NCBI GenBank assembly: GCA_937894585.1 | Contig: CALBGO010000005.1 | Span: forward strand, 1 to 29,608 | Direction of reading: 5' to 3' | Length of the DNA stretch: 29,608 nucleotides | Source: an uncultured Eubacterium sp. | Lineage (GTDB): Bacteria > Bacillota > Clostridia > Peptostreptococcales > Anaerovoracaceae | Part shown: positions 7,266 through 14,760 of the stretch, piece after piece | Position numbering within the stretch: position 1 is the first letter of the stretch | Layout: every line of letters begins with the position of its first letter | Made by a program: the position numbers and the translations under genes | Notes under the pieces: model-generated | What the model was told of the DNA's origin: nothing | The model's input: the letters and a program-made list of their open reading frames with translations, nothing else | The model's database searches: none

Positions 7266-8441
7266 ATGACAAATGAATCTATGACAAGAGTCAATACTAA
7301 ATTCAAAAGGGTGTTTAGAGCAACTGCCTCAGTTTTATTGATTGCAGCCATGACTTTTACCATGGTGCTCGGCTCCGCAGGCAAGTCCTACGCAGCGTCG
7401 GCATCCGGTGAAGTATGGGCAGTCACCATTGGAGATGAAGAAATTTTATATGTGGATTCCGAAGAATCCGGAAAGCAGGTAATAGAGGGGCTGAAGAATT
7501 ATTATCTGTCAAAAGGGTCCAGCGTACTGGATGTACAGTTTGATCCTGCGATTGAGGTTAAAAAAGTAACAGCCGTTTATGGTGAAGAGCTGGAAGCGCT
7601 CAGCAGCACAGTCAGCGAAGTTGACGAAGCCGTAACGCAGCTCAGCGAAGGTAAAGTTGAGTACTATGTCTACAAGACGGAAAAGGGCGATACCCTGAAA
7701 TCCATCGCAAAAGACAAGGATATCTCAGCGAAAAAACTGGTAACACTGAATTTTGAAGAATACGATATTGATGAAGTCATCGAAGAAGGAACTTATCTGG
7801 TTCTCTACGGAGATGTGCCTTATGTAAAGGTTACAACTGTAGAAGAAATCACTTCCACAAAGGACATTGATTTCAAGACAACTTACAAGAAAACTGCAAG
7901 ACTGCCTAAGGGTGAGCAGGAAGTTCAGACCAAAGGCGTAAAAGGCAAGAAAAAGGTTGTCGAGAAAGTGACTAAGGTCAACGGAGAAGAAACCGGCAGC
8001 GAATTGATTTCTTCTGAAGTTACAAAGAAGGCAAAGAATAAAGTCGTTCTGAAGGGTACCGGCAGTGTAACAGCCAGAGCCGGAAAGACCTTTGACTTTG
8101 CAGAAGGTTCCGAAGTTGTGGAATATGCAAAGAAGTTTGTGGGAAATCCGTATGTGTATGGAGGAACCAGTCTGACAAACGGCGCTGACTGCTCCGGCTT
8201 TGTATATTCTGTTTATAAACACTTCGGCGTAAACCTGCCGCGTGTAGGTCAGTCGGCGGTAGGCAAGGTCGTATCCTACAGCAATGTGAAGAAAGGTGAT
8301 ATTCTGTTATATTCCGGTCATGTTGCGATTTATGCAGGAAACGGCAAAGCAGTTCACGCAGTGAACGAACGGATGGGAATTGCGGTAACAAGCGCAAGCT
8401 ATACAGGTCCGGTTATCGGCGTGAGGCGTATCTTTGAATAA
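7266..8441 (+). CDS. Secreted peptidoglycan hydrolase: LysM-G5-NlpC/P60
   Basis: The 391-aa exported protein has a signal peptide (basic n-region, hydrophobic core about 19-37, likely cut near SYA-A at 43/44). A ~80-residue N-terminal region follows, then LysM (about 133-181, EKGDTLKSIAKD), a G5-like domain (about 186-262) and a C-terminal NlpC/P60 domain (about 282-391). The catalytic set is visible as Cys309 in GADCSGF, His352 in SGHVAIYAG and His364 in AVHAVNE. NlpC/P60 enzymes cut D-gamma-glutamyl-diamino-acid bonds in peptidoglycan stem peptides; LysM anchors to glycan. AAGGAAG precedes the ATG. It is followed 22 bp later by a paralogue. The long upstream region suggests elaborate control. 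Confidence 0.88.
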   Translation: MTNESMTRVNTKFKRVFRATASVLLIAAMTFTMVLGSAGKSYAASASGEVWAVTIGDEEILYVDSEESGKQVIEGLKNYYLSKGSSVLDVQFDPAIEVKKVTAVYGEELEALSSTVSEVDEAVTQLSEGKVEYYVYKTEKGDTLKSIAKDKDISAKKLVTLNFEEYDIDEVIEEGTYLVLYGDVPYVKVTTVEEITSTKDIDFKTTYKKTARLPKGEQEVQTKGVKGKKKVVEKVTKVNGEETGSELISSEVTKKAKNKVVLKGTGSVTARAGKTFDFAEGSEVVEYAKKFVGNPYVYGGTSLTNGADCSGFVYSVYKHFGVNLPRVGQSAVGKVVSYSNVKKGDILLYSGHVAIYAGNGKAVHAVNERMGIAVTSASYTGPVIGVRRIFE

Positions 8442-8463
8442 GGAAAAGAGCAGGTTATAGTTT

Positions 8464-9597
8464 ATGAACCTTTTAAAACAATTAAAAACAAAAAAATATG
8501 CAGTTGCAGGGGCCGCGGTCCTTGCAATTGCTGTTTCAGCAGTAATCGGCATAAACACCGTAAAGGCATATGCTTCTGAAGATTACTGGGAAGTGAAAAT
8601 CGGAGAAAAGACCGCAGCGGTTTTGACTTCGGAGTCGGAAGCGAAACAGGTCATCAGAGATGTAAAGAACCATTATGTCAGAGAGGGCGCTGTTGTTAAA
8701 TCCATACAGTGCGATCCTGCTATGACGGTGGAAATGAAGTCTTACAGAGTTTCGGAAAGACCGGAAGTGTCAACGCTTTCTGAAGCAGTGGATTATATTC
8801 TTTCCGGTACCAGGGAGAAAACGGAGTATACCATTAAAAGCGGTGACAGTCTGTGGAGCATTTCGGAAGAATACGGCTTTTCACAGGATGAGATCAGAGA
8901 GATGAACCGTGATTATGACTTTTCCGGCTTTTATCCGGGAGATAAGCTGCGGCTTTATCAGATGAAGCCGATGGTAGATGTAACTGTTACCCAGAAAGTA
9001 ACGGAGACAAAACAGATAAAGTTTAAGACGGTTACGCAGACTTCGTCAGAAGCTCTGAAGAATACGACGGTAGTGAAACAGCAGGGGAGATGCGGAGAAA
9101 AAGAAGTCACCCGGCTTGTTACAACGAAAAACGGCGCGGTAACGGATACGGAAGAGATTGACTCCCGTATAATCCGTCAGCCGAAAAAACAGATTATCCT
9201 GAAGGGAACGGGCATTCTGCCTGCTCCGCCGGCAGGTAAGACCTATTCCGGAAACGGAGCGGCTGTAGCGCAGTATGCTTTGCGCTTTGTGGGAAATCCG
9301 TATGTATACGGAGGATCGTCGCTGACAGACGGTGCTGACTGCTCCGGATTTGTTATGGCGGTTTACAGACATTTCGGCATCACTATGGCGCACGATGCCG
9401 GCGTGCAGAGAACCTACGGCAAAGAAGTTTCTCTGGCAGCAGCGCAGCCGGGAGATCTGGTATGTTTTTACGGACATATCGGAATTTATATCGGCGGCGG
9501 ACAGATTGTACATGCCGTAAACGAAGGAATGGGAATTGCGGTGACCGGCGCGACATATACCGGTCCGGTCATTTCAGTAAGACGCATAGTAGAATAA
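8464..9597 (+). CDS. Secreted peptidoglycan hydrolase: LysM-G5-NlpC/P60 (tandem paralogue)
   Basis: The 377-aa protein has the same order of parts as its upstream neighbour: signal peptide (cut near AYA at 35-37), N-terminal region, LysM (about 120-166, KSGDSLWSISEEYGF), G5-like domain (about 170-250) and NlpC/P60 (about 263-377). Catalytic residues are Cys293 (GADCSGF), His338 (YGHIGIYIG) and His350 (IVHAVNE). The catalytic domains of the pair are nearly collinear (FVGNPYVYGG in both; both end in RRI-E), whereas the middle regions have diverged, so this is an old tandem duplication. The N-terminal region and LysM insert are more divergent, suggesting different substrate or localisation. RBS is weak (GCAGG), consistent with read-through coupling. 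A strong terminator follows. Confidence 0.87.
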   Translation: MNLLKQLKTKKYAVAGAAVLAIAVSAVIGINTVKAYASEDYWEVKIGEKTAAVLTSESEAKQVIRDVKNHYVREGAVVKSIQCDPAMTVEMKSYRVSERPEVSTLSEAVDYILSGTREKTEYTIKSGDSLWSISEEYGFSQDEIREMNRDYDFSGFYPGDKLRLYQMKPMVDVTVTQKVTETKQIKFKTVTQTSSEALKNTTVVKQQGRCGEKEVTRLVTTKNGAVTDTEEIDSRIIRQPKKQIILKGTGILPAPPAGKTYSGNGAAVAQYALRFVGNPYVYGGSSLTDGADCSGFVMAVYRHFGITMAHDAGVQRTYGKEVSLAAAQPGDLVCFYGHIGIYIGGGQIVHAVNEGMGIAVTGATYTGPVISVRRIVE

Positions 9598-9605
9598 CAT
9601 AGATT

Positions 9606-9640
9606 AAAAAGAGACGGGTTTTGCTTACCGTCTCTTTTTT
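9606..9640 (+). terminator. Intrinsic terminator of the hydrolase operon
   Basis: AAAAAGAGACGG (9606-9617) pairs perfectly with CCGTCTCTTTTT (9628-9639), 12 bp, followed by T-rich sequence. Confidence 0.92.
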
Positions 9641-9692
9641 CGCGTGTATTTGTTTTTGTGTTTCAATTTATAAGATTATAAGAGTCAAAGCA

Positions 9693-9718
9693 AAATCGCA
9701 GACGGTTGCCTGCGATTT
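9693..9718 (-). terminator. Intrinsic terminator of serA
   Basis: AAATCGCAG (9693-9701) pairs with CTGCGATTT (9710-9718) around an 8-nt loop. Read on the minus strand it is followed by TTTGC then TTTG, just past the serA stop. Confidence 0.75.
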
Positions 9719-9730
9719 CAAAATGTATTT

Positions 9731-10879
9731 TTAAGCTTCGTCCGGCTGAATCACTCTGACTTTGATGACACCGTCCACTTTCGGTACGGAGGTAATCTGC
9801 TCATCTGTGGAAATCAGAGCATATCCGTATTCGCCGCGGACATTGCCGGCAACTGCTTTGATATTGATGTCGGAAAACATAGCGGAAGCCAGTTTCAGCG
9901 GATTCGGTTCGCCCTTCGTGAGTACGCAGATTCTGTTGTCTGCAGTTCTTTCGCCAAGGCTTACTGCCGGGAAGTTTACGGAATTTACAATGTTTCCGTT
10001 TTCTATGTAGTCCATAGTCTGAAGGGCAGCCATGGAAGCGCAGTTGTCTTCTGCTTCGGCAGTGGAAGCGCCAAGGTGAGGCAGGCAGATGACGCCGTCT
10101 TTTCCCAGCACATTGTCGGTCGGGAAGTCGGTTACATATTTAGCAGGCTTGCCTTCTGCCAGAGCTGCCAAAAGATCCGGTTCGTTTACCAGCTTATCTC
10201 TGGAGAAATTAAGAAGTACAGCGTTATCCTTCATCAGACCGAAAAGTTCTGCATTGAACATACCCTTAGTTGAATCCATTGCCGGAACATGAATGGATAT
10301 ATAGTCGCAAAGAGGCAGCAGAGCCTTGATATCGTTTTTTACATCTACGCAGGAGTAGAGACTGTGAGCGGATTTGATACTGAAGTAAGGGTCATAGCCG
10401 ATGACTTTCATACCTAAATCGCAGGCGGCATTGGCTACGAGAACGCCGATGGCTCCAAGTCCTACAACGCCCAGTGTTTTGCCGCGCAGTTCTGTGCCGG
10501 CAAACTGACTCTTTCCTTTTTCTACAGCTTTGCCGATATTTTCGGTCAGTGTATTTGCCCAGGCGATGCCTGCCGGAATATTTCTTGCGGCTAAAAGCAT
10601 ACCTGCCAGTACCAGTTCTTTTACAGCATTGGCATTGGCGCCCGGTGTGTTGAAGACAACGATACCTTCTTCCGCACATCTGTCCAGAGGAATATTATTG
10701 ACACCGGCTCCTGCTCTGGCGATGGAAAGCAGTTCCCTGCCGAATTCCATCTCGTGCATATCCTGACTTCTGACAAGAATCCCGTTTGTGCCTGCGACAT
10801 CGTCGGAAACGGCATATTTGTCCGAGAAGCATGCCAGTCCTGTCTGTGATATTTTATTCAAAGTCCCAATCTTGTACAT
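9731..10879 (-). CDS. serA: D-3-phosphoglycerate dehydrogenase with C-terminal ACT domain
   Basis: The 382-aa enzyme oxidises 3-phosphoglycerate to 3-phosphohydroxypyruvate with NAD+, the first step of serine synthesis. NAD-binding GLGAIG is at 140-145 and the substrate-side RAGAGVNN at 55-62. The C-terminal ~60 residues form an ACT-like regulatory domain, usually binding serine for feedback inhibition. In the catalytic region Arg227 (NFSRDKLVNE) and His268 (LPHLGAST) are present. The usual EEP Glu after the Arg segment is replaced by a VTDFPTDN segment, a variant I associate with short type-III-like PGDHs. The ATG has AGGAGG at good distance. serC is divergently transcribed next door, confirming the assignment. 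Confidence 0.92.
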   Translation of the reverse strand: MYKIGTLNKISQTGLACFSDKYAVSDDVAGTNGILVRSQDMHEMEFGRELLSIARAGAGVNNIPLDRCAEEGIVVFNTPGANANAVKELVLAGMLLAARNIPAGIAWANTLTENIGKAVEKGKSQFAGTELRGKTLGVVGLGAIGVLVANAACDLGMKVIGYDPYFSIKSAHSLYSCVDVKNDIKALLPLCDYISIHVPAMDSTKGMFNAELFGLMKDNAVLLNFSRDKLVNEPDLLAALAEGKPAKYVTDFPTDNVLGKDGVICLPHLGASTAEAEDNCASMAALQTMDYIENGNIVNSVNFPAVSLGERTADNRICVLTKGEPNPLKLASAMFSDINIKAVAGNVRGEYGYALISTDEQITSVPKVDGVIKVRVIQPDEA

Positions 10880-10925
10880 TGGTAAGCACCTCCTAAATGT
10901 TACTTACAGAAATTTCATTTCAGAA

Positions 10926-10954
10926 ATTATAACACTTTTTGTGTTTACTTTCAA
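10926..10954 (-). promoter_or_regulatory. serA promoter
   Basis: On the minus strand TTGAAA (10954-10949), 17-bp spacer, TATAAT (10931-10926), about 47 bp before the start. Its -35 shares base 10949 with the -35 of serC. Confidence 0.75.
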
Positions 10955-10972
10955 GCAGTAAAGTGATATAAT
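10944..10972 (+). promoter_or_regulatory. serC promoter
   Basis: TTTACT (10944-10949), 17-bp spacer, TATAAT (10967-10972), 43 bp before the serC ATG. It abuts the divergent serA promoter back to back. No T-box or other leader fits in the short 5' region. Confidence 0.72.
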
Positions 10973-11015
10973 AATACAATATTCAAATTTTAGAACCAAA
11001 ATGGAGGGCGACGAA

Positions 11016-12107
11016 ATGACAAAAGCAAATCGAGTATTTAATTTTTCCGCCGGTCCGTCGATGTTACCGCTTACTGTCATCGAGGATGCGGCTGCAAACC
11101 TGGCAAGCTACGAAGGCTGCGGTCAGTCTGTCATGGAAATGAGTCACCGTTCAAAAGAGTTCGGAAAAATCATCGAAGATGCTGAAAGCAACTTAAGAGA
11201 GATTATGAACATCCCTGATAATTACAAAGTTATGTTTTTACAAGGAGGAGGAACTCTTCAATTTGCAATGGTGCCGTTAAACCTGCTCAGAGCCTCTAAA
11301 AAGGCAGACTATGCAATTACAGGGTCCTGGGCTAAAAAAGCCTATAAAGAAGCTTGTAAGTTTGGCGATATCAAGGTAATCGCAAGTTCAGAGGAAGATA
11401 CCTTCTCTTATATTCCGAAATTCACAAGAGAGGATATTCGTCCCGATGCGGATTATGTACATGTATGCTACAACAATACCATTTACGGCACCCATTACAA
11501 CTGGGTTCCGGATACTGGTGATATTCCGCTGGTTGCAGATATGTCCAGCTGTATTTTAAGCGAAGAAATCGATGTAAGCAAATTCGGCATCATCTATGCG
11601 GGCGCACAGAAAAATGTGGGACCTGCCGGTGTAACCATTGTTATTGTAAGAGAAGATTTAATCGGCTTTGCCGGTGAAACTGTGCCGACTTATCTGGATT
11701 ACAAGATTCACGCCGATAAAGATTCTATGTACAACACGCCGCCTTGCTTTGCAATTTATATGGCGGGAGAGGTATTCAAACATATTAAGAAGATGGGCGG
11801 CATCAGAGCCATGCACGACCTCGATGTTAAGAAAGCCCGGAAGCTTTACGATTATATCGATGGCAGCGGTTTTTACAAATGTCCGGTTGCCAAAGAAGAC
11901 CGTTCACTGATGAATGTGGTTTTCGTAACCGGAGATGCCGATCTTGACAAGAAGTTTGTCGCCGCCGCCAAGGAAGAGGGCATGGTGAATCTGAACGGAC
12001 ACCGCTCTGTAGGCGGTATGAGAGCCAGCATTTACAATGCAATGCCGATGGAAGGCGTTGATAAGCTCATTGATTTTATGAAGAGATTCGCACAGGAAAA
12101 TAAATAA
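11016..12107 (+). CDS. serC: Phosphoserine aminotransferase
   Basis: The 363-aa PLP enzyme transfers the amino group of glutamate to 3-phosphohydroxypyruvate, giving phosphoserine, step two of serine synthesis. The N-terminal FNFSAGPSMLP is a family hallmark. The PLP lysine is Lys199 in YAGAQKNVGPAG, and the phosphate-binding GGGTLQFA is near 78-85. Length matches the ~360-aa family. I prefer the ATG at 11016, preceded by GGAGG, over an in-frame ATG at 11001 that would put the RBS inside the gene. It diverges from serA and is followed by a terminator and apgM. Confidence 0.94.
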   Translation: MTKANRVFNFSAGPSMLPLTVIEDAAANLASYEGCGQSVMEMSHRSKEFGKIIEDAESNLREIMNIPDNYKVMFLQGGGTLQFAMVPLNLLRASKKADYAITGSWAKKAYKEACKFGDIKVIASSEEDTFSYIPKFTREDIRPDADYVHVCYNNTIYGTHYNWVPDTGDIPLVADMSSCILSEEIDVSKFGIIYAGAQKNVGPAGVTIVIVREDLIGFAGETVPTYLDYKIHADKDSMYNTPPCFAIYMAGEVFKHIKKMGGIRAMHDLDVKKARKLYDYIDGSGFYKCPVAKEDRSLMNVVFVTGDADLDKKFVAAAKEEGMVNLNGHRSVGGMRASIYNAMPMEGVDKLIDFMKRFAQENK

Positions 12108-12155
12108 AAAGCGCGGCGGGCGCAGCCTGCCGGCATGACAGAAACAGTATTTGGG

Positions 12156-12187
12156 AAGCTCCCTTCTTTTGCGGAGGGAGCTTTTTT
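12156..12187 (+). terminator. Intrinsic terminator after serC, abutting the apgM RBS
   Basis: AAGCTCCCT (12156-12164) pairs with AGGGAGCTT (12175-12183), followed by TTTT. The apgM RBS AAGGAG starts right after the T-run. No separate apgM promoter is evident, so apgM probably depends on read-through, or on a promoter I cannot see. Confidence 0.85.
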
Positions 12188-12199
12188 AAGGAGTCATAT

Positions 12200-13417
12200 A
12201 TGAAATATTTGATTTTGGTTCCCGACGGAGCCGGGGACGAGATTATAGAAGAATTAAACGGAAAAACACCGCTTGAAGCGGCGGATATGCCTTTTATCAA
12301 CGAACTTGCCGCTCGCGGCGAAGTGGGTATGGTAAGCAATGTTCCGCCGGGGATTGCGCCGGGAAGCGATGCCGCAAACCTTTCTGTTATGGGTTATGAT
12401 CCTGCGGTATACCTGACAGGCCGTTCTCCTCTTGAAGCAGCCAGTATCGGCATTGAAATGTCCGATACCGATGTGGCATACAGAGCCAATATCATCACAC
12501 TGGAAGGGGACGGAGATTATGAGGATTTAATGATTAAAGACCACAGCTCCGGCGATATTTCCACAGAAGAAGCAGACCGGCTGATTCAAGCAGTCAACGA
12601 GGCTTTTTCCGATGAGGAAAAAATCTTTTATACAGGAACCAGTTATCGTCACTGCCTGATCGTACATAACGGAAAGACAGGCTTTGACCTGACGCCTCCT
12701 CACGATGTGCTGGGAAAGAGAGCCGGGGACTATCTTCCGAAGGGTGAAGGCAGTGAGTTTCTTGCCGATATGATGAAGAAAAGTTATGAGATCTTGAAAG
12801 ATCATCCTGTCAACCGGGAAAGAGCTGCCCGCGGACTGAATCCGGCAAACTCTCTGTGGATCTGGGGTCAGGGTAAAAAACCGCAGCTGTCGTCTTTCTA
12901 TGACAAATACGGTATCACAGGCACAGCAATCAGCGCAGTGGATTTAATCAAGGGAATCGCCATCTGCGCAGGGCTTGATTCTGTCGATGTGGAGGGAGCA
13001 ACAGGAACGCTGCACACCAATTTCGCAGGCAAGGCAGAAGCGGCAATCCGTGAGCTCCGCGGCGGAAAAGACTTTGTCTATGTACATTTGGAGGGACCTG
13101 ACGAGTGTTCTCATCAGGGAGATATGGAAGGAAAACTTCAGTGTCTTGCGGACATCGACCAAAAAGTGCTGAAACCGATTGTGGAGGCTCTCCGTGAAGA
13201 CGGAGAAGATTTCCGAGTACTCGAAGTACCGGATCACAGAACGCCTCTTTCGATCAGAACCCACTCCTCTACACCGGTGCCTTTTGTAATCTATGACAGC
13301 AGAGCCGAAAAGGATGCGGATTCCGCAAGAGCTTTCTGTGAAAAATCCGCCGAGGCTTCGGGCGTTTATTATGAAAACGGCTATGAGCTGGCAGATTACT
13401 TCTTTACGGGGAAATAA
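12200..13417 (+). CDS. apgM: Cofactor-independent phosphoglycerate mutase, archaeal type (ApgM/COG3635)
   Basis: The 405-aa protein belongs to the alkaline-phosphatase superfamily branch of archaeal-type 2,3-bisphosphoglycerate-independent phosphoglycerate mutases. It interconverts 2- and 3-phosphoglycerate using Mn2+/Zn2+ and a phosphoserine intermediate. Seen are the N-terminal metal site VPDGAGD (Asp9), the nucleophile region GSDAANLSVMGYDP (Ser56), LEGPDECSHQGD and VPDHRTP metal motifs in the C-terminal half. Length matches the ~400-aa family. Some relatives were labelled homoserine kinase, but the location right after serC and near serA favours supplying 3-phosphoglycerate. ATG has AAGGAG 7 bases upstream. 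Confidence 0.88.
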   Translation: MKYLILVPDGAGDEIIEELNGKTPLEAADMPFINELAARGEVGMVSNVPPGIAPGSDAANLSVMGYDPAVYLTGRSPLEAASIGIEMSDTDVAYRANIITLEGDGDYEDLMIKDHSSGDISTEEADRLIQAVNEAFSDEEKIFYTGTSYRHCLIVHNGKTGFDLTPPHDVLGKRAGDYLPKGEGSEFLADMMKKSYEILKDHPVNRERAARGLNPANSLWIWGQGKKPQLSSFYDKYGITGTAISAVDLIKGIAICAGLDSVDVEGATGTLHTNFAGKAEAAIRELRGGKDFVYVHLEGPDECSHQGDMEGKLQCLADIDQKVLKPIVEALREDGEDFRVLEVPDHRTPLSIRTHSSTPVPFVIYDSRAEKDADSARAFCEKSAEASGVYYENGYELADYFFTGK

Positions 13418-13439
13418 CAGCGGGAATAGGGCAGTTAAA

Positions 13440-13490
13440 CGGTAAAGATATTTGAGAAAAACTGCGGCTTTTTACGGTAAACATATTTGA
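13440..13490 (+). repeat. Two-copy 16-bp direct repeat
   Basis: CGGTAAAGATATTTGA (13440-13455) recurs as CGGTAAACATATTTGA (13475-13490), one mismatch, 35 bp apart. Each copy ends in a TTGA that could be a -35 (TTGAGA, TTGACA), but no matching -10 is clear. Confidence 0.55.
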
Positions 13491-13555
13491 CAAGGTTTCG
13501 GATATGATATCCAATGCCGGCAGGCAAAGAAATCAGAATACAATTTGACACAAAC

Positions 13556-13585
13556 AAAACCCGGAGTGACTGCTCCGGGTTTTTC
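13556..13585 (+). terminator. Intrinsic terminator downstream of apgM
   Basis: AAAACCCGGAG (13556-13566) pairs with CTCCGGGTTTT (13573-13583) around a 6-nt loop, followed by T. The stem is perfect and GC-rich. Confidence 0.88.
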
Positions 13586-13711
13586 ATTAGGCTGACTGCC
13601 ACGATGTTTTCCGTCGAACCATTTGCAGACATAACGGCAGGTTATGACTGCCGTGCCGGCTGTTTTGTTCCGATATATGTTTTAAGACGATGGAAAGGAG
13701 GATTCAGTCAG

Positions 13712-13750
13712 ATGTATCATATAAACAGCTTGATTTTTTTCGTGAAATAG
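13712..13750 (+). CDS. Possible 12-aa leader peptide before the carboxypeptidase pair
   Basis: A 12-codon ORF (MYHINSLIFFVK) begins 13 bases after a perfect AAAGGAGG. It ends 65 bp before the carboxypeptidase ATG and upstream of the plausible promoter of that gene. The RBS is the only support; a chance match is possible. Confidence 0.25.
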   Translation: MYHINSLIFFVK

Positions 13751-13754
13751 ACTG

Positions 13755-13782
13755 TTCAAAAACAGACCGTTTATGATAAAAT
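13755..13782 (+). promoter_or_regulatory. Possible promoter of the DD-carboxypeptidase operon
   Basis: TTCAAA (13755-13760), 16 bp, TAAAAT (13777-13782), 33 bp before the ATG. Both boxes are moderate. Confidence 0.45.
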
Positions 13783-13815
13783 AAAAAGATAAAATATTTT
13801 TGGGAGAAATACAGA

Positions 13816-14736
13816 ATGACGAAACAGACAGCAGCATATGATTTTAAAAAGGTTTTACGAAAAGCGGCGGCAGCGGTTTTAGGGGTTTCCCTGTTTTTTT
13901 CTTCGGCAGGGGCAGGCAGCGCTTATGGGGCGGAAAAGCCTGCGCTTCCTTCCAATACTGCAAGAAGCGCCATATCGATAGAGGCGGATACGGGAAAGAT
14001 TTTTTATTCCAAAAACCTGCACTATAAAAGAGATCCGCTGAGCACGACCAAACTTTTAACCTGTCTGGTGGCTTTAGAGCATTTGAAACTCGGCGATACC
14101 GTTACGGTAACGCAGGGAGCTGTCAATGCAGGTGCAAAGGCGGACAGTTCCAATGTGGATTTGAAAAAAGGCGAAAAAGTTAAGGTCAGGGATCTGCTTT
14201 ACGCCTGTATGCTGCCTTCGGGAAACGACGCAGCAGTTGCACTGGCTCACGGAACAGCCGGGACCACCGCAAAATTTGCAAAGCTGATGAATGAAAAAGC
14301 AAGAGAACTCGGCTGCAGAGACAGTAATTTTGCAAATCCGCAGGGGTGGAAGGCACCGAATCACTATACTTCTGTTTATGATATGGCTAAAATTACCAAG
14401 GCTGCCATGGAAGTACCGGCCATAGAAAGAGCCTGCAGTACGGAAATGTATAAAATGGCGAAGACCAATAAGCATAAAGCCCGTTGGATTGCAACGACCA
14501 ATTATCTGGTTGCAAAGAAAAAATATCCGAAATCCGGTGTTTATGCCGGTAAAACGGGAACATGGGACAGCGGAAATGCATCTCTTGTCTCTGCATGCGA
14601 ACGGAACGGAAAAGTTTTTTATGTAGTTGTACTGAAGGATTCCAAAGAGGGAAGATATGTTACCACCAATAAAATTGTAAATTACAGCTACAAAAAACTG
14701 AAATGGATGCAGGAGCAGGGTCAGCGGTCAGAATGA
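13816..14736 (+). CDS. Secreted D-alanyl-D-alanine carboxypeptidase, S11 family (short form)
   Basis: The 306-aa penicillin-binding protein removes the terminal D-Ala from peptidoglycan pentapeptides outside the cell. A signal peptide (hydrophobic core about 17-33, cut near AYG/A at 38/39) is followed by the transpeptidase-like domain. All three catalytic motifs are present: SxxK as Ser76-Thr-Thr-Lys79, SGN at 135-137 and KTG at 246-248. The protein ends soon after the catalytic domain: there is no PBP5 C-terminal beta domain and no membrane anchor, unlike the paralogue downstream, so it is probably soluble or loosely wall-associated. GGGAG precedes the ATG. It starts an operon with a second carboxypeptidase and uvrC. 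Confidence 0.9.
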   Translation: MTKQTAAYDFKKVLRKAAAAVLGVSLFFSSAGAGSAYGAEKPALPSNTARSAISIEADTGKIFYSKNLHYKRDPLSTTKLLTCLVALEHLKLGDTVTVTQGAVNAGAKADSSNVDLKKGEKVKVRDLLYACMLPSGNDAAVALAHGTAGTTAKFAKLMNEKARELGCRDSNFANPQGWKAPNHYTSVYDMAKITKAAMEVPAIERACSTEMYKMAKTNKHKARWIATTNYLVAKKKYPKSGVYAGKTGTWDSGNASLVSACERNGKVFYVVVLKDSKEGRYVTTNKIVNYSYKKLKWMQEQGQRSE

Positions 14737-14760
14737 TAAGAACCGGGAGTTTAAGAAGCT

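Larger units (their letters stand above)
13418..13815. other. ~400-bp noncoding gap between apgM and the DD-carboxypeptidase pair
   Basis: It contains a two-copy direct repeat, a strong terminator hairpin, a possible 12-codon ORF and a plausible promoter, all listed separately. A longer reading frame running 13514-13750 would translate straight through the terminator hairpin and lacks an RBS, so I do not call it. Confidence 0.55.

Noticed and set aside
13514..13750. 78-aa frame in the gap after apgM
   Set aside because: It runs through a strong terminator hairpin and has no RBS at its start; only the last 12 codons have a ribosome binding site.
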